Source: Verrucomicrobiota bacterium
Lineage (GTDB): Bacteria; Verrucomicrobiota; Verrucomicrobiia; Chthoniobacterales; Terrimicrobiaceae
Length of the DNA stretch: 41,120 bases
Direction of reading: 5' to 3'
NCBI GenBank assembly: GCA_009886045.1
Contig: VFJO01000165.1
Coordinates: forward strand, 1-41,120
Shown here: one piece after another, positions 1-7,244 of the stretch
Position numbering within the stretch: position 1 is the first letter of the stretch
Layout of the letters: the number at the start of each line of letters is the position of its first letter
Translations under genes and position numbers: made by a program
Notes under the pieces: model-generated
The model's input: the letters and a program-made list of their open reading frames with translations, nothing else
The model's database searches: none
What the model was told of the DNA's origin: nothing

Positions 1-723
1 TTCCGTGACTGGGGCCGCGACTGCTGGTGCCCGAGCGGAAAAGACAACACGTGTAACAAGCGGTTCGGCTGGCAGCTTGGCGATCTCCCGAAGGGCTACG
101 ACCACAAATACATCTACAGCCACCTCGGCTACAACCTTAAGCCGCTCGACCCCCAAGCCGCCATCGGCCGTCAACAGCTCAAAAAACTCCCCGCCTTCAT
201 CGAGGCCCGCAAGCGCAACTGGGAAATCCTCCGCGCGGGCCTAGCTGACCTCGAAGATGTCTTCGAATTCAGCCTACCCACCCACGCGACAGCATGGCAA
301 CCGCCAGCCACTCGCCACTCGTTACCCGTTACTTCCTCCTTCTCTTGGGACTCCACCGGCTGCCGCACCGACTGCTCGTGGTTCGGTTTCATGATCCGTG
401 TCAAGCCCTCCGCATCCTTCACTCATAGTGCCTTGGCGCACCATTTGAATGAAAAAAAGATCGGCAACCGCATGTTCTTCGGCGGCAACCTGCTCAGGCA
501 ACCCGTTTTCGTCCAGATGCGCAAAGACCGCCCCGAGTGCATCCGCTTGGTAGGTTCCCACGGCGCAACCTTGCCGGAAATCAACGACTCTAGCATCGCC
601 GCCGCATTCCCTGGAGCTGATGCCATCATGAACACCGCGATCTTCCTCGGCACCTACCCCGGCCTGACCCAAGAAATGCTCGACTACGAGATTCAAGTGA
701 TTCGTGAATTTGTGAAATCTTAA
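1..723 (+). CDS. rfbH: RfbH-type CDP-4-keto-6-deoxyglucose 3-dehydrase, C-terminal part
   Basis: The gene is open from the first base, so the N-terminus, including the cofactor-site residues, lies outside the window; 240 codons remain. The family is a PLP- and iron-sulfur-dependent DegT/DnrJ/EryC1-fold enzyme that removes the 3-hydroxyl of CDP-4-keto-6-deoxyglucose on the route to 3,6-dideoxyhexoses. Recognition rests on the block WGRDCWCPSGKDNTCNKRFG, then GYDHKYIYSHLGYNLKPLD, and the following QAAIGRQQL and FIEARKRNW, which are RfbH-specific. Residues around 100-115 hold a Ser/Thr/His-rich stretch that coincides with heptamer repeats and looks like an insert. The last residues are REFVKS; a second, diverged copy of this tail lies at 1768-1819. 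It heads an operon with the SDR gene at 1825. Confidence 0.9.
   Translation, partial: FRDWGRDCWCPSGKDNTCNKRFGWQLGDLPKGYDHKYIYSHLGYNLKPLDPQAAIGRQQLKKLPAFIEARKRNWEILRAGLADLEDVFEFSLPTHATAWQPPATRHSLPVTSSFSWDSTGCRTDCSWFGFMIRVKPSASFTHSALAHHLNEKKIGNRMFFGGNLLRQPVFVQMRKDRPECIRLVGSHGATLPEINDSSIAAAFPGADAIMNTAIFLGTYPGLTQEMLDYEIQVIREFVKS
307..334 (+). repeat. Heptamer tandem repeat inside rfbH
   Basis: Four consecutive 7-bp units, GCCACTC GCCACTC GTTACCC GTTACTT, lie within the rfbH reading frame. The first three fit the degenerate unit GYYAYYC, which is also seen on the minus strand at 12369-12396. The encoded residues fall just before the conserved SWFGF segment, where family members are normally shorter. 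Confidence 0.55.
681..717 (+). repeat. Left copy of 37-bp cassette-flanking duplication
   Basis: This copy forms the functional 3' end of rfbH. It matches 1768-1804 at 35 of 37 positions by direct comparison. The two copies bracket about 1.05 kb that holds the ORF6N gene and two small reading frames. Confidence 0.85.
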
Positions 724-786
724 CAAAATGCAGCACTCCAAAAACAGTCCTTGCATGAAGCAATTAATCCGAAATATTTAAAAAGC

Positions 787-1113
787 ATGAGCCCCGCAGA
801 ATATTCAGAGCTCACAAAAGCCAAGGAGCGCGCTGCCGACGCGCACAGGCTGAGCAAGTTGCGTTTCCGGGAGCGTATTGCAGATGCCATCCAAGCCAAT
901 CCCGAATGGGCGTATGCCAAAGCTCAAGAAACATTGAACAAGGAAACCGCTGTTTGGCAGCAATGGAGCAGGGCAGCTTGGAAAACGCTATTAGCTTCGA
1001 AGAATCCCAAAGAAATTGCCCTTATTTTGACCAACCCTGATCCCGAGTTGGAAGCCCTTTCGGATTCGCATCCCTTTGCAGCCTGCCTGACTTTGGAATC
1101 AAATGGCCGTTGA
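787..1113 (+). CDS. Hypothetical protein in the rfbH cassette
   Basis: A 108-codon frame begins MSPAEYSELTKAKERAADAH. An in-frame TTG at 751 would add 12 residues, but the ATG at 787 is the first ATG; neither has a strong ribosome-binding site. The product is predicted to be soluble, rich in Ala/Glu/Lys and largely helical, with a Trp-containing middle (WQQWSRAAW). No signal peptide or membrane segment is seen. I do not recognise the family. The gene lies wholly inside the duplicated-end cassette, and its stop overlaps the start of the short frame at 1103, an overlap typical of compact phage or cassette gene runs. It could equally be a remnant of a mobile element. Confidence 0.5.
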   Translation: MSPAEYSELTKAKERAADAHRLSKLRFRERIADAIQANPEWAYAKAQETLNKETAVWQQWSRAAWKTLLASKNPKEIALILTNPDPELEALSDSHPFAACLTLESNGR

Positions 1114-1195
1114 TATTAAACTGGACCGCCTCAAAGCGGCGGTTATCAAGCTGGCCGAACTTACCGGAGGAATATGGAGAAACCCGTCTTTTTAG
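1103..1195 (+). pseudogene. Short frame, probable truncated gene start
   Basis: A 30-codon frame begins MAVDIKLDRLKAAVIKLAEL. Its ATG overlaps the end of the preceding frame by 11 bp, and it ends inside the ORF6N gene, whose ATG is at 1174. The first 20 or so codons read like a genuine amphipathic protein start. The last codons are simply the ORF6N start region in another frame. This suggests a gene cut off when the ORF6N gene was joined on. A functional leader peptide is the alternative. Confidence 0.35.
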
Positions 1196-1701
1196 CGCCT
1201 GATATTCATCCTGTCATTAGGACTTTTAGAGCTCTTAAAGTCATTCTCGATTCGGATTTGGCAGCTATCTATGGTGTGCCAACTTTCCGTTTCAACGAAG
1301 CAGTTCGTCGAAACATCGAGAAGTTTCCGGGCGATTTTCTTTTTCAGCTTACCAAGCAAGAATATCAAACTTTGACATCGCAATTTGCGATATCAAAGAC
1401 CGGTCGAGGTGGCCGCAGGACCCTGCCATGGGCCTTTACTGAGCATGGTACATTACAAGCAGCCAATATACTTAACAGTCCAGCGGCTTCCGCTATGAGC
1501 GTCTATGTGATTAGAGCTTTTATTCGATTGCGGGATGAATTTGCGGTCAATGCAACACTGGAAAAACGGCTCGCCATTATTGAAAAGACATTGATTTCAC
1601 ACGATACAAAACTGCGTGATGTGATTCAGAAAATTCGGCCCTTGTTATTACCGCCAAATGAAGTTCCCAAGCGAAGAATTGGATTCCATGCCGATGATTA
1701 A
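1174..1701 (+). CDS. ORF6N domain-containing protein
   Basis: A 175-residue protein has an N-terminal ORF6N domain (about residues 10-100), a DNA-binding module related to KilA-N and known from phage antirepressors and bacterial mobile cassettes. The diagnostic text is the VILDSDLAAIYGVPTFRFNE stretch, then FPGDFLFQLT, and GRGGRRTLPWAFTEHG. A helical, coiled-coil-like tail (about residues 125-160, with LEKRLAIIEKTL) may mediate oligomers. GGAGG lies 4 bases before the ATG at 1174, a good ribosome-binding site. It is the main cargo of the segment bracketed by the rfbH-tail duplication and has no obvious role in sugar synthesis. Its function as a regulator is inferred from the family only. No integrase or transposase accompanies it. 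Confidence 0.88.
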   Translation: MEKPVFLAPDIHPVIRTFRALKVILDSDLAAIYGVPTFRFNEAVRRNIEKFPGDFLFQLTKQEYQTLTSQFAISKTGRGGRRTLPWAFTEHGTLQAANILNSPAASAMSVYVIRAFIRLRDEFAVNATLEKRLAIIEKTLISHDTKLRDVIQKIRPLLLPPNEVPKRRIGFHADD

Positions 1702-1767
1702 AAGCGCCAAATGACTTTTTCTCTGGCTCCAACTGATGCCTATCCAGACTTTAAAATTTTGACCTCC

Positions 1768-1819
1768 CGACTAGGAGATTCAAGTGATTCGTGAGTTTGT
1801 GAAAGCAAGGTCTCTCTAA
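1768..1819 (+). pseudogene. Second copy of the rfbH 3' end
   Basis: Positions 1768-1804 repeat the rfbH tail with two differences. One turns the tyrosine codon TAC into TAG at 1772-1774. The frame then continues as EIQVIREFVKARSL to a TAA at 1817-1819, only 5 bp before the SDR start. This looks like the original end of rfbH, displaced when the ORF6N cassette inserted and supplied a replacement tail (inference). Confidence 0.75.
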
Positions 1820-1824
1820 TTCGA

Positions 1825-2880
1825 ATGCTTCAACCCGTTAAACCACTTCCACCCGAAGACCTCGAGCATGTGCTTGAGCACACGCGTGAACTCTGGTCCG
1901 AAGCCAGCGGAAAATCGTTTTTTATCACGGGCGGCACGGGCTTTTTCGGCATGTGGTTGCTCGAAAGTTTTGCCCACATCAACGATCAGCTAGCGCTTGG
2001 CATGCGGGCCACGATTCTGACGCGCGATCCCGCCGCTTTTGCCCGCAAAGCTCCGCATCTGGCTAGTCGCGCTGATGTTCGATTTATCCAAGGCGATATC
2101 TGCTCATTCCCATTTCCAGAAGGCCAGTTTGATTACATTATACATGCCGCTAGCGACTTAAGCGGAACTCAATTGCAAAATCCAGTTAGCCTCATTGAAA
2201 GCACTCTCAATGGTTGTCGACGGGTTGTAAAACTGGCTTGCGATCGGGGTGCCACGAGATTTCTTTTTGCAAGCTCTGGAGCAGTCTATGGTCCAATGAC
2301 AAAGGGTCGAAAGTATTTACAGGAAAATGCCGCCGTCAGCGCAATGCCACTCGAATCTCGAAGCGCCTACATGGAAGCCAAACGCTTGGGCGAGTTAATC
2401 TGCTCCATGGAGTGCGGAAGTCACGGAGTCACAGCAACCATAGCTCGAGGGTTTGCATTTATGGGACCATATTTGCCGCTGGATTCGCATCTTGCGGCGC
2501 CGGCGCTTCTACACGCGGCGCTATGCGGCAAGGAACTCGTGATTCAAGGCCATGGCCAAACAGTTCGCTCCTATCTGTATGGTGCGGATTTAGCCATTTG
2601 GCTTTTTACCATTCTTCTCCGGGGTGAGCATGCCAGACCTTATAATCTCGGTTCGGATATTCCCATCACGATCGCACAACTGGCGGAATCCACGGCGAAA
2701 GCTTGTGGCTCGCGCGCCGGCATCCGTATTCTCGGGCACTTGCAACCGGACGAAACCGCGGAAGTTTATTTGCCGGATATCAACCGAGCACGCACCGAAC
2801 TTGGGCTGGATGTTTTCACGCCTTTCGAAGAATCCTTGAAGCGCACAGTTCTTTACTACTCCCCAATAAGCATCCCATGA
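1825..2880 (+). CDS. NAD-dependent epimerase/dehydratase (extended SDR) of sugar-nucleotide pathway
   Basis: A 351-residue extended short-chain dehydrogenase. The Rossmann glycine motif ITGGTGFFG is at about residues 33-41, the SSGAVYG strand carries the catalytic serine region at about 149-155, and YMEAK (YxxxK) is at about 178-182. The family oxidises, reduces or epimerises nucleotide-linked hexoses. Beside rfbH, the likely substrate is a CDP-linked 3,6-dideoxy-4-ketohexose, which it might reduce at C4 as paratose/abequose synthases do, or epimerise. The exact reaction cannot be read from the sequence. The start ATG lies 5 bp after the displaced rfbH end, and its stop overlaps the next gene by 4 bp (ATGA), so translation is probably coupled. 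Confidence 0.88.
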   Translation: MLQPVKPLPPEDLEHVLEHTRELWSEASGKSFFITGGTGFFGMWLLESFAHINDQLALGMRATILTRDPAAFARKAPHLASRADVRFIQGDICSFPFPEGQFDYIIHAASDLSGTQLQNPVSLIESTLNGCRRVVKLACDRGATRFLFASSGAVYGPMTKGRKYLQENAAVSAMPLESRSAYMEAKRLGELICSMECGSHGVTATIARGFAFMGPYLPLDSHLAAPALLHAALCGKELVIQGHGQTVRSYLYGADLAIWLFTILLRGEHARPYNLGSDIPITIAQLAESTAKACGSRAGIRILGHLQPDETAEVYLPDINRARTELGLDVFTPFEESLKRTVLYYSPISIP

Positions 2881-3659
2881 AAAAGAAAAACCATATTATT
2901 AAGTCAATGGGCCACCATGAGGCCAAACATACTCTTAAGGAAAAAGACGGTGTTCAGGCTTTCTGTGAGGCTTTTGAGTCCTCTGTTGTTCCGTTGCCAC
3001 AGCGATTGCAAAATTTCCCGCTCCACGTCCGCCGACAAGACATCACTCGCTTTCTGACAAAATACGAACTTTTCCAACTCGCCCTCCCAGTTCACGGAAA
3101 CATCGTAGAATGCGGCGTATTTGCCGGCGGTGGTCTGGCAAGCTGGCTTCATTTTTCAAGCATCATAGAGCCATATAACCACACCCGACGTATCATAGGG
3201 TTTGATACCTTCGAAGGCTTTCCAAGCGTACATGCAAAGGACACCACCTCGGGCTCCTCGGAGCACTTGCACAAATCAGCCTTCAATATCAACCAAGGCA
3301 TCAAAGAGGAAATTGCCGGCTTGGTGCAGTTGCACGATCTGAACCGCCCTCTCGGACACATCCCAAAAGTAGAGCTCGTCCAAGGAGATGCCTGCAAAAC
3401 GATCTCACGCTATGTTGATGAACATCCCAGCACGCTGATTAGCCTTCTCTATCTAGATTTCGATATCTATGCGCCCACCAAAGCCGCTTTGGAACATTTA
3501 CTGCCGCGCGTGGTCAAAGGCGGGGTCGTTGCATTTGACGAGTTGAATTGCCCCGAGTTCCCCGGCGAAACGACGGCCTTGCTAGAGAGCTTCGACCTGA
3601 GCAATATTGTACTTCGCCGGACCAACCTTGATCCGCATATTTCTTATTTTGTGAAGTGA
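2877..3659 (+). CDS. TylF/MycF-type sugar O-methyltransferase
   Basis: A 260-residue protein of the macrocin O-methyltransferase (TylF) family, SAM- and metal-dependent enzymes that methylate sugar hydroxyls. Visible family features are NIVECGVFAGGG (the SAM-binding first motif, about residues 78-89), IGFDTFEGFP, and the metal/catalytic region YLDFDIYAPTKAALE followed by GGVVAFDELN. The long reading frame begins upstream inside the SDR gene, but the ATG at 2877 is preferred. It overlaps the SDR stop as ATGA and gives the usual family length. The stop in turn overlaps the next gene as GTGA. The context suggests methylation of the dideoxy or branched sugar made by this operon. Confidence 0.87.
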   Translation: MKKKNHIIKSMGHHEAKHTLKEKDGVQAFCEAFESSVVPLPQRLQNFPLHVRRQDITRFLTKYELFQLALPVHGNIVECGVFAGGGLASWLHFSSIIEPYNHTRRIIGFDTFEGFPSVHAKDTTSGSSEHLHKSAFNINQGIKEEIAGLVQLHDLNRPLGHIPKVELVQGDACKTISRYVDEHPSTLISLLYLDFDIYAPTKAALEHLLPRVVKGGVVAFDELNCPEFPGETTALLESFDLSNIVLRRTNLDPHISYFVK

Positions 3660-4471
3660 ACGGCTCTACCAGAAATCTGGCTAAACAAATACGCTCCGAG
3701 GCGCTTAAAATGGTCGCTCGAGCGAATGCTTCGCATATTGGCGGGGCACTCTCCATGGCAGATTTACTGGCTGTATTATATTCCGGAGTTTTGAATATCC
3801 GCCCAGAAGATCCTGTATGGGATTCACGGGATAGGTTCATTCTCAGCAAAGGTCATAGTTGCACGTCCCTTTATGCAACGCTCGCACTGAAGAAATTTTT
3901 CCAGATCGAGGAACTGGAAAGCTATGGGAAAGATGGTTCACGACTCATGTCTCACATCAGCCACCATGTCCCAGGCGTGGAGTTTTCAACTGGCTCACTG
4001 GGGCATGGTTTGCCATTCGGATGTGGTAAAGCACTCGCAGCAAAGAGGAGCGGAAAAAATTGGCGCACTTTTGTCATGTTGAGCGACGGCGAACTCGATG
4101 AAGGCTCTAATTGGGAGGCCATCCTGTTCGCCCCCCAACACAAACTCGACAACCTTGTCGCTATCGTGGACTACAATAAAATTCAAAGCCTTGGCTCGGT
4201 AGCCGATGTTATGGAACTGGATCCGCTGGCTGATAAATTTCGAGCCTTTCGCTGGGGTGTTAAGGAAATCGATGGTCACGACCACAGTGCCATCCACGAA
4301 GCGCTATCAACTTTACCATTCGAGCCAGGAAAACCATCCTGCTTGATTGCTCACACTCTTAAAGGCAAAGGCGTTGATTTCATGGAAAACAACCTCCAAT
4401 GGCATTACTCATCCCCGAAGCCAGATCAACTCGCAGAGGCCCTGCGTCAACTTGAGACGGAGGCGAACTGA
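3656..4471 (+). CDS. Transketolase, N-terminal (thiamine diphosphate-binding) subunit
   Basis: 271 residues with a GTG start that overlaps the previous stop (GTGA). This is the N-terminal half of a transketolase split into two genes. Seen are SKGHSCTSLYATLA (the His of the GHxxxxLY motif), TGSLGHGLPFGCGKALA, and the metal/diphosphate signature SDGELDEGSNWEA with the later Asn in DYNKIQSLG. The family moves a two-carbon ketol unit using thiamine diphosphate. Split transketolases inside polysaccharide or antibiotic sugar clusters usually act on a sugar nucleotide rather than in the pentose phosphate pathway (established for some clusters, inferred here). The partner starts immediately downstream with a 1-base overlap. 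Confidence 0.92.
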   Translation: MNGSTRNLAKQIRSEALKMVARANASHIGGALSMADLLAVLYSGVLNIRPEDPVWDSRDRFILSKGHSCTSLYATLALKKFFQIEELESYGKDGSRLMSHISHHVPGVEFSTGSLGHGLPFGCGKALAAKRSGKNWRTFVMLSDGELDEGSNWEAILFAPQHKLDNLVAIVDYNKIQSLGSVADVMELDPLADKFRAFRWGVKEIDGHDHSAIHEALSTLPFEPGKPSCLIAHTLKGKGVDFMENNLQWHYSSPKPDQLAEALRQLETEAN

Positions 4472-5349
4472 TGCGCACGGCATTCATTCAGGAACTGATT
4501 CTGCAAGCCAGAAAAAATCCAACAATCTTTCTTGTTGTGGGAGACCTCGGATTTTCTGTGGTAGAGCCTTTCGCTCAGGAGTTTCCCGACCGTTTTCTTA
4601 ATGCTGGTGTAGCTGAGCAAAACATGACCGGTGTTGCTGCAGGCTTGGCCTCCGAAGGCTACCATGTTTTCACCTACTCGATCGCAAATTTCCCTACGCT
4701 CCGTTGTTTAGAGCAAATCCGTAATGATGTCTGCTATCACAGCTTGCCAGTTACTGTAGTCTCCGTAGGAGCAGGCATGGCGTATGGCAATCTCGGCTAT
4801 TCTCACCACGCCGTCCAAGATTTGGCTATTATGAGAACTCTGCCCAACATCACCGTATTCTCACCAGCTGATCCAGGGGAAACACGCGAATGTGTCCAAT
4901 GGTTAAGTTTGAACCCACGGCCATCCTATCTGCGAATTGGAAAAGCGGGGGAGCCTGACTTGCATAGCGTAAGGGGAATTTTTGATGGACCACTGCGGGT
5001 ATGCGAAGGGCGGCCCGATCTAGCTATTGTTGCCACTGGATCTGTTTTAAAATTGGCGTTGGATTTTGCGTCGGAGCAGGCACCAGAAAAACGCCCAACT
5101 GTTTTTTCTATACCATTGATTAAACCTCTTTCTTTGGAGTTCCTTGAAAAACTTCAAAGTTTCAAGAAAATAATTGCACTCGAGGAACATGTCCGAGAAG
5201 GCGGTCTTTTTGCGGCTCTCTGTGAGGTTCTTTCTCCAACACCTCATATCAAATCGATTTCCATTTCAGAGGAAATGAAAAACGTGGTTGGCAGTCAGGA
5301 TTATTTACGAAACCAAGCCGAATTAAAAGAAATGTTGAATAGAGCTTAA
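4471..5349 (+). CDS. Transketolase, C-terminal subunit
   Basis: 292 residues that complete the split transketolase. The pyrimidine-binding domain carries FLNAGVAEQNMTGVAAGLA (the catalytic Glu that activates thiamine diphosphate). SYSIANFPTLRCLEQIRND-like family text and YSHHAVQDLAIMRTLPN follow. The C-terminal transketolase domain runs from about residue 170, including LAIVATGS and an ALEEH segment. Start and stop codons of the two subunit genes overlap (TGATG), which should keep the subunits stoichiometric. The stop codon overlaps the stop of the convergent GT61-like gene by 4 bp, leaving no room for a terminator between the two operons. Confidence 0.92.
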   Translation: MRTAFIQELILQARKNPTIFLVVGDLGFSVVEPFAQEFPDRFLNAGVAEQNMTGVAAGLASEGYHVFTYSIANFPTLRCLEQIRNDVCYHSLPVTVVSVGAGMAYGNLGYSHHAVQDLAIMRTLPNITVFSPADPGETRECVQWLSLNPRPSYLRIGKAGEPDLHSVRGIFDGPLRVCEGRPDLAIVATGSVLKLALDFASEQAPEKRPTVFSIPLIKPLSLEFLEKLQSFKKIIALEEHVREGGLFAALCEVLSPTPHIKSISISEEMKNVVGSQDYLRNQAELKEMLNRA

Positions 5350-6512
5350 AAGCCTAATTCTGTAATTATCTTTTTGAGATCAGAGAGATCGTAAACACAT
5401 GAAGAAAGGGGAGACCCAGCTAACTGCTTAGAATCTTTCCCTACTAAAAAGCACATTTTAGAACTCGAAAAATGATAATAGGGCCATCCTCCGCGTATAA
5501 AAGAAGGCTCTAAAAGACTGGCCGAATCAAGCAGGCATATCTGACGACTGTATTCTGAAGAAAAAACAGAAAAATTCGTTGTCCCACTTCCTTCGGCGAT
5601 GAAAATTCCGGGCAGATTAAACAATTGGAGTTTTTGTTGAGAATTTAGTCTGGAAGGGTCGACCGTAAATCCGCCAAAATGTGCAACGAGCCCTTGAATT
5701 TCTTTTGAGTTTCTCACGCGAGCTGCACGATGATCGTTACGAGTTAAATAAATCGGGAATCGATCAACCCTACGGATTGTTTCAGGATTGCCCCAGCGAC
5801 CTCTTACAAACTCCCTTACAGCCAGCGTGCGGCTCAGTGTGCTTGTTATCACAGGCAGCATGAGCGATTTTGGTCTAAAAACGACGAATGCAGATTTGCC
5901 AAGTGCATTCTCTGGGGGTAGATAAAACCGTTTTTCTCCAAAAACCTGCATATACTCATCTTGCCAGCTGGGCGTGCGAGAAAATTGAGGGATCGGTAGA
6001 TTTTTTAAATCTGGAAACCTTTGGGAGAAAAAGGCCAATGGAGCCAAAGCATCTACAAGAAAATGACTGAAATTTGCCGTATCATAGCACCAAACAAAAT
6101 CTTCCTCAGATGAAATGATATCATTTTTGTTGATCGATACATTCAAGCGATATTCATTGCTATGCTTTGCAATAAACGAAAAATACTTAAGCCAATAATC
6201 ATCTTTTTCCAAGAGAACCCCAGATTCTGAAATAACAAAGTGCCGTGTTTCGCCGTGCGGAAAAGTGAATACAAAAACGGTTGGCCTGTTAAGTCGGTAA
6301 AGCGTTCTGTGGTCATCTTGAAGCAAGTCTTGCTCCACTTGAGTCCGAAAAGCTAGTGAAAGTGGGATGTTATCCAACCCAGATAAAGCATTTTGGAACT
6401 CAGGACCACGCAACACTGCTTCACTTGACACAATCTCCACAGAAGAATCCCCCTGAAAGGTGAGAGGATCCTGTGAAACTTGAGAAAAAAAGAGCCCGTT
6501 ATTCGCGTTCAA
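5346..6512 (-). CDS. GT61-like (DUF563) glycosyltransferase
   Basis: A 388-residue soluble protein and the last gene of the minus-strand glycan operon. The middle holds FVWCYDTANFSHFLVDALAP, the counterpart of the NYYHWLLD-type signature of family GT61/DUF563. Towards the C-terminus are IYLTRNDHRAARVRNSKEI and IFIAEGSGTTNFSVFS, matching the family pattern of an Arg-rich loop followed by a G-x-G-x-TN segment. These enzymes transfer a sugar from a nucleotide donor to a glycan; donor and acceptor are unknown here. The N-terminal 100 residues are not recognised. Base composition is clearly more A+T-rich than in the plus-strand operon, as in the two upstream genes. Confidence in the family is fair because the motifs are diverged. 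Confidence 0.7.
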   Translation of the reverse strand: MNANNGLFFSQVSQDPLTFQGDSSVEIVSSEAVLRGPEFQNALSGLDNIPLSLAFRTQVEQDLLQDDHRTLYRLNRPTVFVFTFPHGETRHFVISESGVLLEKDDYWLKYFSFIAKHSNEYRLNVSINKNDIISSEEDFVWCYDTANFSHFLVDALAPLAFFSQRFPDLKNLPIPQFSRTPSWQDEYMQVFGEKRFYLPPENALGKSAFVVFRPKSLMLPVITSTLSRTLAVREFVRGRWGNPETIRRVDRFPIYLTRNDHRAARVRNSKEIQGLVAHFGGFTVDPSRLNSQQKLQLFNLPGIFIAEGSGTTNFSVFSSEYSRQICLLDSASLLEPSFIRGGWPYYHFSSSKMCFLVGKDSKQLAGSPLSSCVYDLSDLKKIITELGF

Positions 6513-6513
6513 T

Positions 6514-7233
6514 TTATAAATCTGGGTCTTTTTTCCAAAATAACAAAGTTGGACCTAAGTAAGCGCCAAGCACGTATCCATGCGATATCACCTTTTGGCA
6601 AATAACATTAGTTTCTGGTTCTAGTGGATCAAATCCATTGGCTTCAACAGCTAGAATAAGAGGATTGTATTTCCCAATGTCAAAACTTTCAATGATCTCT
6701 GCGTCCAGCCCTTCGCAATCGATATCTAAAAAACCAATCCCATATTTTTTAACATCATCTGGCAAATATGCATCAAGGAGTTCATTAATTGGCATTAGAG
6801 ACACTTTACGAGGTCCAAGAAATGCCCATCCTTGACGAACTAAAGCCCCTGCAGATTCTTTATCAAAAGTATTTACCGCTCCTTCTTGAAAGCAATAAAG
6901 ATTAGCATCCCCACTTTTAGAAGATATTCCCATATTCAAGTTAATATCTTCTGGACGCGCTTCTTGAAAAAGCTTAATGGAATCTGGATTAGGATCGACA
7001 TTAATTCCCCTCCAACCCAGAAGACGCAGCATTTTTGTATTGGAAAATCGCGACGGATGATAGGCCCCAATATCCACATAAAATTTTGGCCGATTAACCA
7101 AGGCATTTGCTGACAGAAATTCCGCAATTAATGTGTCTTCTCCAAACTGCGAATAAGAAATAGCGAGAAACGGATCACTAATAATTTGAAGCAAAGATTC
7201 TTTGCCAAGAGGATATAATTGTTGAGCGATCAT
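6514..7233 (-). CDS. FkbM family methyltransferase
   Basis: 239 residues. The SAM-binding core starts at KFYVDIGAYHPSRFSNT (about residue 50), preceded by SQFGEDTLIAEFL, a lead-in common to polysaccharide-cluster FkbM proteins. WRGINVDPNPDSIKLFQEARP, then GFLDIDCEGLDAEIIESFD, complete the FkbM (Methyltransf_21) pattern. The family O-methylates sugars or polyketides; here a glycan hydroxyl is the likely target. It lies 1 bp from the GT61-like gene and 11 bp from the upstream FkbM-like gene, so all are co-transcribed. No signal peptide or membrane segment is seen. Confidence 0.87.
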   Translation of the reverse strand: MIAQQLYPLGKESLLQIISDPFLAISYSQFGEDTLIAEFLSANALVNRPKFYVDIGAYHPSRFSNTKMLRLLGWRGINVDPNPDSIKLFQEARPEDINLNMGISSKSGDANLYCFQEGAVNTFDKESAGALVRQGWAFLGPRKVSLMPINELLDAYLPDDVKKYGIGFLDIDCEGLDAEIIESFDIGKYNPLILAVEANGFDPLEPETNVICQKVISHGYVLGAYLGPTLLFWKKDPDL

Positions 7234-7244
7234 AACGGTTCTAT

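Noticed and set aside
307-334. CRISPR-like array
   Set aside because: Units are 7 bp, directly adjacent without spacers, and no cas gene is present.
724-1767. Insertion sequence between rfbH and the SDR gene
   Set aside because: No transposase, no terminal inverted repeats seen; the flanking duplication is 37 bp, too long for a usual IS target duplication.
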